From: Gracilaria domingensis
Lineage: Eukaryota > Rhodophyta > Florideophyceae > Gracilariales > Gracilariaceae
Direction of reading: 5' to 3'
DNA length: 64,000 bases
NCBI GenBank assembly: GCA_022539475.1
Contig: VCMS01000031.1
Span: 186,001-250,000, forward strand
The stretch's first letter is position 1, and every line of letters begins with the position of its first letter. Under the pieces are notes generated by a model. The model did no database searches. It was not told where the DNA came from and saw only the letters and a program-made list of their open reading frames with translations. This document shows, in pieces, positions 41,071-52,250 of the stretch. Both the position numbers and the translations under genes were made by a program.

Positions 41071-42480
41071 ATGACCTCTCGTGTTCTGCAAGGAGTAACT
41101 GTCGATAGTCAGCGTTCATTAGCGCAGGAAGTAACCGGAAACTCTGGGGAACAATCCTCTATTCTAGCCCCGGGTACTATTGGTGTCCCATCAGCTTCCA
41201 AGAGGCGAAAGATGAAGGATTCAGATCGTCCTGGAGTGCCAACCGGAGCGGCTATTTCTTCAAGTTTAGTGTTCAACCGTTTGTATCGCAGACAGATGGG
41301 CTCTGGGGCCCCGTGTTGCGAGAACTATCCTGTGTATCCGGAGATGGCAAACGCTGCGAAAGATCTTATCAGGCAGTTCATGTACCAGAAGATGAAGCTC
41401 AAGCGGGGAGAGCGAACCTTCATGTCGATAAAGATTGAGTACGCTTCGCAACTATCTCAGCTCAAGAAGGAAGTGTTGCAAACCTTCCCTATTCCTGGTG
41501 CAGCTCAGAACTACTCGATAGTCACGGAGTTCATCAAAGAGGCCATTCAGAGAGATCGCGAGGCGAAAGTGGAGGCTTCTAAGAAGGTTGCGAAGAAGAA
41601 AATTGAAGTTCGTGGTGGGGGGACCAACGGGAATGTGGTCGGAGGTGGAGCAGACTGTGCTACTCGTGATCCAAACTCCGCTTCGCACAATTTCAACCAC
41701 GACAATGGGGGTACCGAACGCACGTGTTTGTGCAATGCGGAGAATGTCGATGTTGTTGCACCTGGTGGTGAAAGCGTCCGTGCCCCATCTGACCAGAGGA
41801 ACATGATTGCTGTTGCAAGGTCTGAGGCAGAAGTATCTGCAGGCGGCAATGATCATGGTTCTTCTGCACCTAATCGCTGTCATGATGACTTTGTCGAAAG
41901 GAGTAGCGTCTACATGGAGGTTCATGACTTGCATGAGAGAGATAACGCGAAGAGTGCGGTAAATAGGAGAGACTACCGCGTGTCTAACAAGCGAAAGTAC
42001 CTCGTTCATGAAGACGAAGGGGTTGATGGTGACGAGGGTGATGATAACTCGCATGAGATAGAGAACAGGAGAGCATGCCGTATGCCCAACAACCACAGGT
42101 ACTCCGTTCATGGAGATGATGGCGATTATGGCGATGAGATTGAGGATGAGAGTGGTGATGACGGGTACATTTCCAAAGCCTTCCAACACAAGGCATCTAA
42201 GAAGGGCAAGAAGAACGGGAAGAAAGTCGCTAGACAGGCCCGCTGCCGTGCCGAACGTCAACGTGCGGGAGAGGATGATGTCGACATGTGCGATGAGACA
42301 GAACAACCGGAGCAGAGCAGCTCATCTCACTACAGTCAGCCACCCAACAAACGCAGAATGGTTGGCGAATCCCACTCCACCCGCAAGAGTGGTCGCCGTC
42401 AAGTTCCGAAGGTGAAGAATGTGAAGCATGCGAAGAACAACCGCTCTGGTTTCCACGCCCCGCGTTCCAAAAACCATTAA
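41071..42480 (+). CDS. Intact second protein of Tnp2 element 3 (possible TnpA analogue)
   Basis: A 469-residue protein from the ATG at 41071 (ACAATGAC). The first 170 residues are conserved with 36237-36962: SKRRKMKDSDRPGVPTG, LVFNRLYR, YPVYPEMAN, YQKMKLKRGER and EFIKEAIQRDREA. The middle holds an internal repeat of about 40 residues (NRRDYRVSNKRKYLVHEDEG against NRRACRMPNNHRYSVHGDDG), each followed by an acidic run. The C-terminus is strongly basic (KKGKKNGKKVARQARCR). A conserved N-terminal domain, acidic repeats and a basic tail suggest a nuclear DNA-binding protein. Because it outlasts its dead transposase, it may be under separate selection or the element may be recent. No known domain recognised. 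Confidence 0.7.
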   Translation: MTSRVLQGVTVDSQRSLAQEVTGNSGEQSSILAPGTIGVPSASKRRKMKDSDRPGVPTGAAISSSLVFNRLYRRQMGSGAPCCENYPVYPEMANAAKDLIRQFMYQKMKLKRGERTFMSIKIEYASQLSQLKKEVLQTFPIPGAAQNYSIVTEFIKEAIQRDREAKVEASKKVAKKKIEVRGGGTNGNVVGGGADCATRDPNSASHNFNHDNGGTERTCLCNAENVDVVAPGGESVRAPSDQRNMIAVARSEAEVSAGGNDHGSSAPNRCHDDFVERSSVYMEVHDLHERDNAKSAVNRRDYRVSNKRKYLVHEDEGVDGDEGDDNSHEIENRRACRMPNNHRYSVHGDDGDYGDEIEDESGDDGYISKAFQHKASKKGKKNGKKVARQARCRAERQRAGEDDVDMCDETEQPEQSSSSHYSQPPNKRRMVGESHSTRKSGRRQVPKVKNVKHAKNNRSGFHAPRSKNH

Positions 42481-42603
42481 TGTGGTATCGTGCCGCAGTA
42501 CTCACGCAACCGTGAGTATCATGTGGTATCGTGCCGCAGTACTCACGCAACCTTGAGTATCATGTAGTATCGTGCCGTAGTACTCACGCAACGTTGACTA
42601 CCA
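42481..42603. repeat. Three tandem 41-bp units directly after the stop codon
   Basis: TGTGGTATCGTGCCGCAGTA starts at 42481 and 42522, with a diverged third copy at 42563. Each unit ends with CGTGAGTAT or CTTGAGTAT, giving a small inverted ACTCACG/CGTGAGT. The array begins right at the end of the open frame, so it is the 3' untranslated region of that gene. Confidence 0.8.
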
Positions 42604-43612
42604 TTTGGAAGAGGACCCTCAATCTCCCTAAGGTATGTATTGCTAGTTGTTTTGCACTCCCTGCAGCCCCCGCGCATGGAAACGTTGTCTCTAACCATTT
42701 GAATTGTCATTTCCGTGCACTAGACTCTGAAATGTTTCAGTTCTACACCGTCCGGGTTTATGGCTTGGGTTCCTGTCCCGTCTATTCTTCTTGCTCTTTT
42801 CATTTTCTGTCTTTGTTTCTTGCTCTATGCGACGCAGTGGTTCACCGCAGGTTCAGATCTTTTCATAACTGTGATCGACACATGAGGTTGTGGTAGCCAT
42901 TGATGGCCACGGGTGTCATCACGTAGATATCTATGTTCTCAGTTGACTGTTTCAGTTATTTCTCACATTGTGCCAAGTGTTGCTTGTAAATGGGGTTTAT
43001 AGTCCTCTTGGTGGCCAGAGTGGTCGCTTTGACCATCATCACTCCTATTCAGAGCAGCATATCTGTGATATATGGGACGATTGAAAGCCAAACTTGCCTT
43101 GTCAGCGATCCACAGTGGTTCCATATACGAGCGAGTTTTGCTCAAAGCCGGTCTACATTTACAGCTGTCTTCAAGCCACGACGGCTCCTTCTGGGCATTT
43201 TTGTTTACATTTGAGCTATAATTGGAGCTGTACCAGACTAGTTTGTATGCAGCTTTAGCTATGGGTTTGTACCAAATACAAATATGTTAAAGATGAATTC
43301 TGATCAGTGTCCGTACATAAGGCGTCAGCTTATGAATATCTTTCGTTCACCCAAGACTGCACTGCTTTCGACCATATACCGTACCAGCCTTGCCCTGCTC
43401 TAGTTGGCACTATTTCGTCCTACGCTAAGCGGCATAATATCGGCCATTTTATGAACAAATTTTGTCCTTTTTTCGGGCACGAAATTAAGGCCGTTTATCG
43501 GCACATTCACGGCCCATTTTCGGCCATATTTGGCTAGGTGACATTGCGCACTGGGAAATGGAAGACGAGGAGGAGAATATCTAAATTACATGAACAGTTT
43601 ATGTTAAGAATG
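42604..43612. other. Right flank of element 3, no gene
   Basis: Non-coding, with GGCCAT/GGCCGTTT-like motifs increasing towards 43540 (CGGCCATATTTGGC). This mirrors the subterminal region on the left side of element 3. No certain element end or target duplication found. Confidence 0.45.
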
Positions 43613-46600
43613 TTACGTAGTAAGAGTATGATGAATGTGCGCTCGAGGGTTACGATAGAATCTGATAATGTAGAAACGATGGCATTGCCAGTGAAGGGGA
43701 AGTAAAAATGGTCGGGCAGGGTATTTTTGGCGAATGACGTGTATGGAGCCTTTGATTGAGGAGAACGGGATAAGACCGAACCGAGGAGAGACCGTAGCAG
43801 AACGAGGTCTCATCCTTGACGTACTTGAATGCACGGTGTGATCATGCTCGTCGTCCGTGGCCCAACGGAGTGATATACAGTTCAGAGTTTCATGAACGTT
43901 ATCCAAGGGATCTGTCACTTCGAAGAAACAAACGAAAGCGAGCTCTGATTCAGAGTTGTCTAAGGTCTTGTCCCTGACGCGAAGCAATGCAAATACTTTG
44001 TATACCCACGCTGTGGAAAACGTACAGTTGGGAGAGGGTGTTCCGTGCACGAGAACCGTGGAGAACTTAGGCCACTTAGAAGGTCCGAAGGAGGTCGTAG
44101 TGAAGATGCGTGTACATAGTTCTACATCTGGCTTTCTCAGTCTTATGCATCGAAGATCCCGATCGTAATCATCGAGAGACTGGCAGAAGCCGCTAAGAAA
44201 GTATGCAAAATTAATGACAGTGAGTTTGATGTCGTGAGGGTTCTTCAGCTGTTAAATAGTTCCTACAAAAAGGGTGCGGAAGGAGGTGAGAGCGTCGCGA
44301 GATATTTGGTTGAGGAGCTGCAGTGTTGTTGTCGAGAAAGGTTCTGCGAGAGCCGAAGAAGATACATGTGGATGCGATCGTAGGTACTTGTCAGCTGTGA
44401 TGATGTCAAAGAGTGAGAAGGAGTTACCGTCGCGGACCATGGCTGGAAAACGGTTGATGGAAGGGCTACGAGAGTTGGAGGAGACAGAGAAGTGACTTTT
44501 GACCGAAAGGGATTGCAAATAGTCCTGCGACTCTTGAATGGCGTTCACTGTTTCCTTATGAGCTATAGTTCGCCTTCGAGAAGTTCGACGATAATGGTTT
44601 TTGAAGAGAAGATGAGCATGTTCGTACACGCCTGCATCGCCCAAGGGCATGCCTTAGTACTGCTGTATGTCTGGAATGATGTGGTCAAGGAGATGGTACT
44701 TAAGAGTACGAAAGTTGGAGGCTTGGTACGGGCCGAGAATAGAGACTGTGTGAAACTTGAAGTTCTTGATCATAGTTTCCAACGCATCTATGCGATGCTC
44801 CGTCCATTCTAGAGTGATATTGTGGCGAAGGACGTTGTTGACGAGGTCAACGTAAGGTGTGAACACGGTGGTAATAGGGGCGGAGGATTCCTCACCACAA
44901 CAGCGGTCAAAGAAAGCGCCAATGAAAGGGAAGGACATATCAAGGGAACGGTAGTCCTTGGCTTCCAACATACCCCTGATGCCGTCTGTCGTGAAGAAGC
45001 CGTTGAGAGATTTTCCTTTTTCAGATGTGGAGAAGTCGATGTGAAGTCCGGATGCCGGATAGGAGCGCTCAATGTCGGAGAGAATGGCGTTGGCGTGGCT
45101 TAGAATAGAAGTTCGAACGGTCTTGAAGGAACTAGGGTTTCCCTGAGAACCAACAGAATTGTGAAGCGAATCGGACTTGAGGCGTTCAATCGAGGCGAGT
45201 TTGATGAGTTTGGAGATTCCGAGATGAAAGTTATGAAGGTGCTCGAAGGAGAAGATTGAGTCAGGAGTGAGCAGCTCAGAGAAATTGAGCATAGGGAATG
45301 ATTCGAGAAAGGACTTGTAAGTGGATAAGGAGGTAGTTTGGAGTAGTTCAACAGCTTCATTTTTCAGGGTCCTTGCCACTCGAGGTCTGCGGGAGAGCAG
45401 AGCCTGTTCAGCGCCGGCAAGTAGATCTTGGTGTTTCTTTCTCGTTGCAGAGATGTGGGATACAGTTCGCTCATTGCGGATGGTTTGATAGATGTTGAGT
45501 TGCGAACGAGGGATGGGGCATCTATGACAGGGCTTGTTTGGTATTGTGCCATGGAGGACAGCGAGAATGTCCTTTGCTCGGGAAGTCAGCGCTAGAGTTA
45601 GCGATGATGGGATGGCACTGACGAAGGCCTCCCTTGGCGTCTCTGAAGGAGCCTTTCTAGCATATGTCGTACAGAGGTTTGAGGATAGTTTCCAAGGACT
45701 TCTGGACGAGCTCCATGCGCACAACGCGATTTATGTTCGACGACAAGATGCCAATTTCCAAAGAGTCGGTGTCGGTTGAGGAAGAATCGGGGGAGAAGGA
45801 TTTAAAGGAGGTGGGAATGTAGCCGACGAGAGTGTGGTGGTGTGTGATAAATGCTCTGCGGAAAGAGTCCTTGAAGTTGAGAAACGTAATATGGACGGGG
45901 TATGATGTGAGAGAGGAGCTTTTCAGCATGGTGGAGGACTTATCGGAATAGAGTTAAAGCATGCCGATGAAAGAGTCTATACCATTAGTGGAGGGATCAT
46001 GCCAGATGACTCTTGGGTTTGGAGAATGTGCGATGTGCTTTTTCAGAGCAGGAACGACGTCATGTCCGAGTTTGGAGGCCATGAGATGCGCAAATGCGTC
46101 CGTTCCTGTGCGGGAAGCGTTGTGAATTGGGTGAAAGAAGGCGTTCTCATGGGATGCTAGCCGAAGATGTGGTTGAAGGACTTGAATGGGGTCCTTGACA
46201 TAGAGGGTGGCAGGAAAAGAGAGGGGGGAAAGTTGGACTGCCTGAGAATGTTGTTAAGCTCGTCTGCGGAGCGCTTTCCGAGTTTCGTGGAGCTGGAGGA
46301 AATGTATGTGACGAGATTGTGACTGTTATCACTTGAACCGGGCGGAGAGAGGGCATGACCAGAACCTACGGAGAGGGACTGAGAATTGAATGGGGGTTGT
46401 GGTGTAGCTAGATGTGCTCCGTCAGAAGAACGTATGGAGAGAGCGAGCTGCTGTTCCTCATACGGTTCGTCAGTGGCGAGTACTGCATTATCGGAGGGGC
46501 GGTTGGAGGAAGAGGAGAGAGGGGGTTTGGTACTGCTGAATCGGTGACGTTTCGTTCGAGGGGGGGAAGAGGGAACCGCGGGGGGCAGCAGGAGTGAGAA

Positions 46601-46695
46601 AAGGGTTTGGGTCATGCTGGTGCCTGCATCGTTTCTGATGTTGCGCGAAGGAGGCGATAGAGTCTGTGTGAAAGGCGCAGCGGGGTAAGCAACAT
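43613..46695 (-). mobile_element. Plavaka-like transposase, broken second copy
   Basis: Homologous along its length to 23507-26539. The start near 46690 has a Zn finger (MYICCLPRCAFHTD then HQKRC). The long piece 45724-44654 carries AKDILAVLHGTIPNKPCHRC, FEHLHNFHLGISKLIK and GLHIDFSTSEKGKSLNG. Then 44650-44252 carries GVYEHAHLLFKNHYRRTSRR, and 44050-43613 carries the C-terminal TVLVHGTPSP-like region that the other copy has lost to the palindrome array. At least four frame changes separate the pieces, so this copy is dead. It nevertheless shows what the native C-terminus of the intact copy should look like. Codon composition is similar in both copies. Confidence 0.75.
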
Positions 46696-47091
46696 ATGTA
46701 CATGATGAAGTAGGGCGGGGAGAAAGGGGGGGAGGCGGTTGGTTGGAACGTTGGAGGTGAGGAGCGGACGTCTAAGGTGCAGTGTTGCAACTTGTGGGAA
46801 ATTGTTGCCGTAACGTGTGGGGGAGAATATAGGGAGATTAAAATAGGCGCCATGCACATGATGGTTTACGTACATTACGATATGATATGGGTACGTAGAG
46901 GAGGGAAGGAATTGTGAAAAACTGAAAACATTCCTAAATTTTTGAGCCCATGCTTTGCGGCCGGCGTGAACTGTACACTATAAGTAGATAGTGCTGCACT
47001 GGAGAAGTCAGGAACGTGCAATGGCACGGGCCTGACCAGTGCGATGCGAGCTCTGATCATGGCACTTCTCTGCGACACATTATCTTCCAGA
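46696..47091. other. No supported gene
   Basis: Upstream flank of the broken Plavaka-like gene. Purine-rich on the plus strand near 46700, otherwise featureless. Confidence 0.4.
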
Positions 47092-47325
47092 TCATGCGAG
47101 TTCCATACAGGTACGTGAAACACATAACGGTTTCGACTCTTACTGCGATCTTATTTGTTGCTGACCTAGTTCGATGCGAGCGATGTACGAATAACGAGCG
47201 AAAGACTATTATGCAGATCATGCGAGTGACGTATACGGTTGACGATCTATCTACGGTTGTCATGGGATCTTGTTCTTGCTGACCCCGTTTGACGCGAGCG
47301 ATGTACGGAGAGCGAGCAAAGGTTC
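47092..47325. repeat. Two tandem copies of a diverged unit of about 120 bases
   Basis: CAGATCATGCGAGT starts both copies (47092 and about 47217). Both end with GATGCGAGCGATGTACG-like or GACGCGAGCGATGTACG-like sequence and GAGCGA. Non-coding. Confidence 0.7.
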
Positions 47326-47559
47326 TAGAAACGCATGTGCGCGCCCGTAAGGTACGTCGCTAATTACGCTCTCAGAAGCGATTCGAGTGAGAAATGTACT
47401 ACAATTCTCACTGGAGACGCTTATACAACTTAATTAGCGAGGTTCTAATGACTAACAGCTGGGTTTGCTTTTAGTTCTGGCTTAGTGAGCTTTGGGTCGT
47501 CCATTAAATTGGATTGGAAACTGTGGCACAGGGCGAGCGTTGAGGGTAGATGGTGGAGC

Positions 47560-48250
47560 AGTAGACCGTGAAGGTGTCGCATTATCAGGACTGGAAGACA
47601 TGGAGAAATAGGTAACAATATCTTAACGAGGAGAGTTTTACATTTGTTGTATATGTACTAACTGTGTATCCAATTACTGGTTGCAGATTTTCGATCCATG
47701 TTGAATAGGAACGGGAACGTTCACTTTCCTATTCAACAGGGGTCAAAACTCTAGAAAACATGGATCGTGGAGCAGTGGAGGGTGAATGTGTAGCATTAGG
47801 AGGCGTTGAGGGTGGATTGTGAAGAAGTGGAGGGTGAATGTGTCGCATTAGCGGACTGGAAGACATGGAGAGGTATGCAAGACGAATGAATCGAGAAGAA
47901 GTTCGTGTGTATTATCTGATTGCTAACTGTGTGTTTCATTACTGCTTCTTGCGGGGTCTTGATTCTGGAATAAACACGTGAAGGTGTGTTTGGATACGAG
48001 AACTGGAGGATTTGAAAAGGTAGGGAGATATCGCAATGAAAGGGTTGTGTGTGCGCTATGGGTACTAACTGTGTTTCAGCTTGTGTTTCTGTGCGGTGCC
48101 GCAATGAAATTGTGTGGACGGTGATTGGGACTGAAAGAGATGGAGAGGTAAGAGGTTCAGGTACCGAAGAGACGTTTTTTGGTTGTTTTGAGTATGGTTA
48201 CTAACTTCGTGTCCGTTTTCGGCTTTCTGTGGTGATTAGATTGAGGTATG
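47560..48250 (+). other. Array of four intron-like units with TACTAAC branch motifs
   Basis: Four times a phrase like GACTGGAAGACATGGAGAG is followed by a donor-like GT (GTAACA 47612, GTATGC 47873, GTAGGG 48020, GTAAGA 48148). Then, about 45-55 bases on, comes TACTAAC or TGCTAAC (47656, 47921, 48063, 48199), and, in three of the four units, a pyrimidine-containing stretch ending in CAG or TAG. This is the order of spliceosomal introns of about 50-100 bases. Intervening exon-like pieces of 35-200 bases share GTGGAGGGTGAATGTG-type motifs but give no common open frame, so a spliced non-coding RNA or a decayed multi-exon gene with duplicated exons is more likely than a live coding gene. Confidence 0.45.
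47693..47766. repeat. Nested palindrome
   Basis: An inner 13-bp perfect stem TGTTGAATAGGAA (47699-47711 with 47726-47738) is enclosed by an outer pair GATCCATGTT (47693) and AACATGGATC (47757). It lies within the intron-like array. Confidence 0.75.
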
Positions 48251-49252
48251 TGGACTGTGCGAAGGAAGATGTTACATGCAACAGCCGATGAAGAAGTTTT
48301 GAAGATGAGTTCTGGGTTTGATCATGGTGTTTTGAGAATATGCGGTCGCGGTGGTGGTGCTCAGGGGGTACCGCAGCAAATGAATGTTCCAGCCGTAGTA
48401 TTCTCGGAGGCTGGCTGCGTTCGGTCCAGACTGGTCCTTTCTCTGGGCTTCCCATGTAGTCCGTTGGTGGACCACCCGAATGGGCCCACTCACCTAGAGC
48501 ACTAGCAAAAGTGGAGGACTGGAAGAACGGTTCTGCCATCTTTCATACTTGCTAGTTTTAGATGTCTAGTATCAAAAACATAGCATACTTTAGCATACCT
48601 GAGAATCATTCATTAGTCGTAACTTTCTCTAGTTTTTCCTCCGAATGGAAACTACAGAAAGTGCAATTTAACATATGAAAAACTAGCATTTTTGGACTGC
48701 TAACTAGCAAAACGAGAACACAGACGATCCCATGCCAGAGATAAAAGCCTGCAAAGATGCAAATATAAGCCCAAAAACGTACATATGTGCTCACTACATG
48801 TTTCTTTTGTAGATTGTTTTGCGCAAATGTCAGGAAAAATTACAATACATGATGTGTTAATGTACATGTTTTACCTATTAAGCCGGCTATTGCTTCAAAA
48901 CTGTTTACTTTGTGTAAGAGATCGACTTACGTAGTTTTGAAGAAAAGTATGTATGTTGCAAACTTGAAATATGTGCAATATGTCGTTGACATATTGGATA
49001 TGTTGCAACATGTCAGGCTACTTAGCCTAAACTTGAAATGAATCTTCCCTCAAACACATGTCAGTTGGTGACGCCAAGTAACGCCTTCGGGCAGTATACA
49101 CCTAGGGTTTTCTCTTGTAACTCTTCCAAAATTCAAAAACAAGTTTTTCTAAAAACATTTAAATCTATGGTGTAAATTAATAATCCTGTTCTGCCCATTT
49201 CTTTTTGCAAGGTGGTTTTTGATAATTTCCCGCAGCTTCCTGTGATATCTGT
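48251..49252. other. No supported gene
   Basis: Frames at 48201-48539 (minus) and 48248-48505 (plus) overlap each other and have no recognisable motif. The remainder is AT-rich. Confidence 0.4.
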
Positions 49253-49848
49253 CTATCTGTGATATTGATTGCTCGGATTATCTACAACGTTAAGAGCGTG
49301 AGCAGTAGCGTCTAATAATGTAGCGAACACTCGAGCCGGCTCATCATGGCTTTGTTGGTTAGAAATAAACAATTTAGGACAATGAGAACCCACTGGGTTT
49401 CTGATTTCTGCACTCACTGCCAAGAATTGGGATTCATTGCTAGTGGTTCGCTTTTGTTTCTTTGCGGTTGTTTTACACTCAGTAAGAGCAACGTCGTTCT
49501 CTAACACGTTCGTAACTGTGCATTGTAGACTCAGATACGATCCATCCTTGCTCATCCCGGCGCGCTTTGGCCATTAAGGCCGCCTTACAGCCACACCTTA
49601 GATGGGAATACTTGTATCTCAGACAGCGGATCCTGGCGTTAGGACGATATCGTTTCGGTTTCGTTACTTCTTACAAAATTAAACACCATACTCATGCCCG
49701 TTCTGTGCACATAATTCTGCAACGTAGTGAGATAGATCCCATATACTGAGCTCCTCTCTTTCAAACCCCGCTCTTCAACTTCCATGATCAAAACACAGTC
49801 CTCATTCTCGTATGTTCTCCTAGCGTGCTCTTTCTTCATGAAATTCAC
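49253..49848 (-). pseudogene. Possible pogo/CENP-B-type transposase remnant (psq-like helix-turn-helix)
   Basis: The frame 49848-49639 encodes RRTYENEDCVLIMEVEERGL then SSVYGIYLTTLQNYVHRTG. This matches the psq helix-turn-helix found at the start of pogo-like transposases and some host regulators, in which YGIPxTTLQxxV is typical. A second minus-strand frame (49555-49253) follows but has no diagnostic motif. No ATG with good context and no DDE core are visible. It may be a short remnant of a plain DNA transposon. Confidence 0.35.
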
Positions 49849-50819
49849 TCTTCTATTCTGTCTCTTTGCACTTTTCTCTCCTTTTGATAATCGTGCATCG
49901 TAAAATGTGCCTTTCTAAACAATAGGATCATCAAGTAGCCTTGAAGAGCACAAAGTTTTTCGCGGCTTCAAACTGGAGTCCAACACGGCGCTCAAATTGC
50001 CTTATGCATTATAATTTCCATTCGAAGAGACGTTCTTCCCCAACACCGCATTGGGTACCAGCGAGATGCTGTCGCAGCGCGCAGGGCAGCACGGGCGACA
50101 ACAGTAGCAGAAATAGGCGCATAGTCAAATGGCATTATGACAGAGAAGGAGGTTAGGGAGGAGGACGTTGGTGGTACTAGGGGCGATTACGGCGGTAGCG
50201 GCGACACGGCGGAGGCGGGAGACGAAGGCGGGGGGTGCTGGTGGTAAGGATCATGTAGTTCTAACAGAGCAGGAGGCAAAAGAGAAGGGCGGTGGCGGTG
50301 GTGATCGCGGCGGTAGCGGCACAACAGCAGAGACGAGAGAGAGTGGCGTGTGGCGGTGGTGGCGTCGATCACGGTGGTAGCGGCAGCACCTCGAAACGAG
50401 AGGTGACTAGGAAAAGGGTAGTGAAGAAGTCGGGAGGAGCCGAAATATGACGGGGGATGTACAGGCAAAGCGAGCACAAGCGCGCGCAATTTTTGAACTT
50501 GAAGAGCTCGTAGGTCATGACATTGGGGAAGTGTGGCCGTCACGACCTTGTGGGGCGTGCAGCCAATAGGAGCGGTAGGAACACAGGGTTTGACGACGAG
50601 GAGAGGCCTGGGCGCAAGATAACGGACCTAGAGAGTTACGGAGGGTGACAGAGGTTCTTGAAAGAAACTGTTTCAAAAGCATTTAGGTTCTGGGCTTCTA
50701 GTTCTACATACTCTACAGTGGGTAGATTTGCCGCAACCCCCCCGCATCGATTCATGAGGGAAAACGGCGCTCCTGCGTTTTAAATTTCGGGTACGTGTAG
50801 ATACACAGAATAATATTAT
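49849..50819. other. GC-rising low-complexity region
   Basis: Between 50150 and 50400 the plus strand is dominated by GGCGG/GGTGG repeats, which open frames on both strands. No gene supported. Confidence 0.5.
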
Positions 50820-51304
50820 CGCTCGCACGCGGGCGTGGGGGCGTGCGCGGCGACGACGGCGCAAAGACCACCATGGTTAACAAAGGCTGCCGCTACGCTG
50901 CTGTTGTCGAGACGCCTTGCAGAATGCGCACATGGCATGCGCCGCGCCGAATGCAAGGCTGGCTGAAAGCCGCGCAGATTGCAACGCGCACAACCGCAAG
51001 CTCGAGCGCGTGCGCATGCATACGACCGTGGTGCGCATGCGCACACGCACGAGCGGGCATGTGCTGGTGCTCGTACACGAGGTGCGCCTTAGGCCGTGGA
51101 CGTGCGCGCGCACGGGTGCGGGCCACGTCGCCCGCATCCGCACGCGCACACGGGCCCGCCGAGCTGCAGTCTGAAGCCTTTGCGTAGGTGGCGGGTGAAT
51201 TATGCGCGATGGCACGTAACAGATGCGCGCCCGCCAGCGCGTGGAAGTGCGCGTAACTGGCGACTGCTTCCCGTCGTGGGTGCTCTGCGTCGGGCGGTTT
51301 GGAA

Positions 51305-51820
51305 TATGTTGCGTTCCGCTGAGCTCATGAATTTTTGTTTGTTGCTGCTCGTAGTGGCACACTTTTTGGAGCGGTATTACGCCGATGCCAACGAGTCGAT
51401 GCGAATCTCGCGGCTCTCGGGAGAGCCGTATCTGCCCTCGGTGACGCCTGTTCCGAGTGCCGCCGTCATGTGGCCACTCCGCTGCCGGACTAGCCGCCTT
51501 ATGCTCTGCATACTTACGACTCGTTGCACCATGTCCCGACGCGGCTGCTTTCGGCGCACACCAACGTTGCGCTCTACTGCGCCGCCGAGCAGACGACCTC
51601 GCCTTACCGATCGTATGTGTGGGGCCTGCGCTGCGAGAACGTTCTGCTGGCCATGAGTGCGTTTTGTAAGGCACGAGACTAGCGCTGGATGCCGTTCGCC
51701 AAGGCGAGAAAGATCCGTCGCTGTCACACTCGCGTTACCGGACGGCTGGCTTCAGGCGCGATTTTAAGGCGCCTTTTGGCTTCTACGACGACACCAGCGT
51801 CGCCATCGTGCGCTGAACCG
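51305..51820 (+). pseudogene. Remnant of a secreted protein in a GC-rich island
   Basis: An ATG near 51327 begins a clear signal peptide (MNFCLLLLVVAHFL) followed by ERYYADANESMRISRLSGE and PSVTPVP. The same style of protein then continues in another frame (HTYDSLHHVPTRLLSAHTNV, then YVWGLRCENVLLAM) and, beyond a stop, with DPSLSHSRYRTAGF and APFGFYDD. At least one shift and two stops are present. No family recognised. Composition matches the 10.4-13.1-kb island and contrasts with the AT-rich neighbourhood. The preceding 50820-51200 is a GC-rich, CGC/GTGC-alternating stretch without a gene. Confidence 0.4.
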
Positions 51821-51855
51821 AAATCGTCAGTCCAATGCGCAGAATGACTTCTCCA

Positions 51856-51888
51856 AGTGAAGTTTCGTTCTCAGGACGAAACTTTACT
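51856..51888. repeat. Hairpin
   Basis: AGTGAAGTTTCGTTC and GGACGAAACTTTACT pair at 13 of 15 positions around a 3-base loop, near the end of the secreted-protein remnant. Confidence 0.6.
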
Positions 51889-51975
51889 CGGCGGCTTCTC
51901 CAAGATCAGCTCCCCGAAATCCCGTACGTTAGTCAGCGCTACCCACGATAGCAGTCCCGCACACGTGCTCGTAAC

Positions 51976-52250
51976 CTACTGGCTCTCGCTCTCTACCACC
52001 ACTTTGGTTCTAATTAATTTCGCAAGGATTTCACCAATGTACCGCACGCACTCGTTGGGAAACCGCAGCAGGATTGTTTCCAGTATATACATCGCTGCGA
52101 AACACCCTCGATCTTTTACCTCACCGATCGCTATGATCACAGTCGATTTTAGTACGCCCCAAAACTCGATATTAACCTGAAGCCTCCCCAGTAGCGCGTA
52201 GGTTTCTATGAGCTTACACACTTCCCTCAGATTATCATAGTCAGCGCTTC
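51976..52250 (-). pseudogene. Fragment of an alpha-helical, HEAT-repeat-like protein
   Basis: The minus-strand frame reads ADYDNLREVCKLIETYALLG, then FWGVLKSTVIIAIGEVKDRG, then MYILETILLRFPNECVRYIG and a short end. Paired amphipathic helices of this kind are typical of HEAT/importin-type proteins. There is no start codon and no continuation on either side, so it is a fragment of about 90 codons. The assignment to importins is only a guess. Confidence 0.35.

Noticed and set aside
41452-42306. 284-codon minus-strand frame
   Set aside because: Lies wholly antisense to the conserved gene at 41071-42480, whose frame is supported by its homolog at 36237.
50877-51674. 265-codon minus-strand frame
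   Set aside because: Arg/Ala-rich shadow in very GC-rich DNA; the plus strand holds the only signal-peptide-bearing frame.
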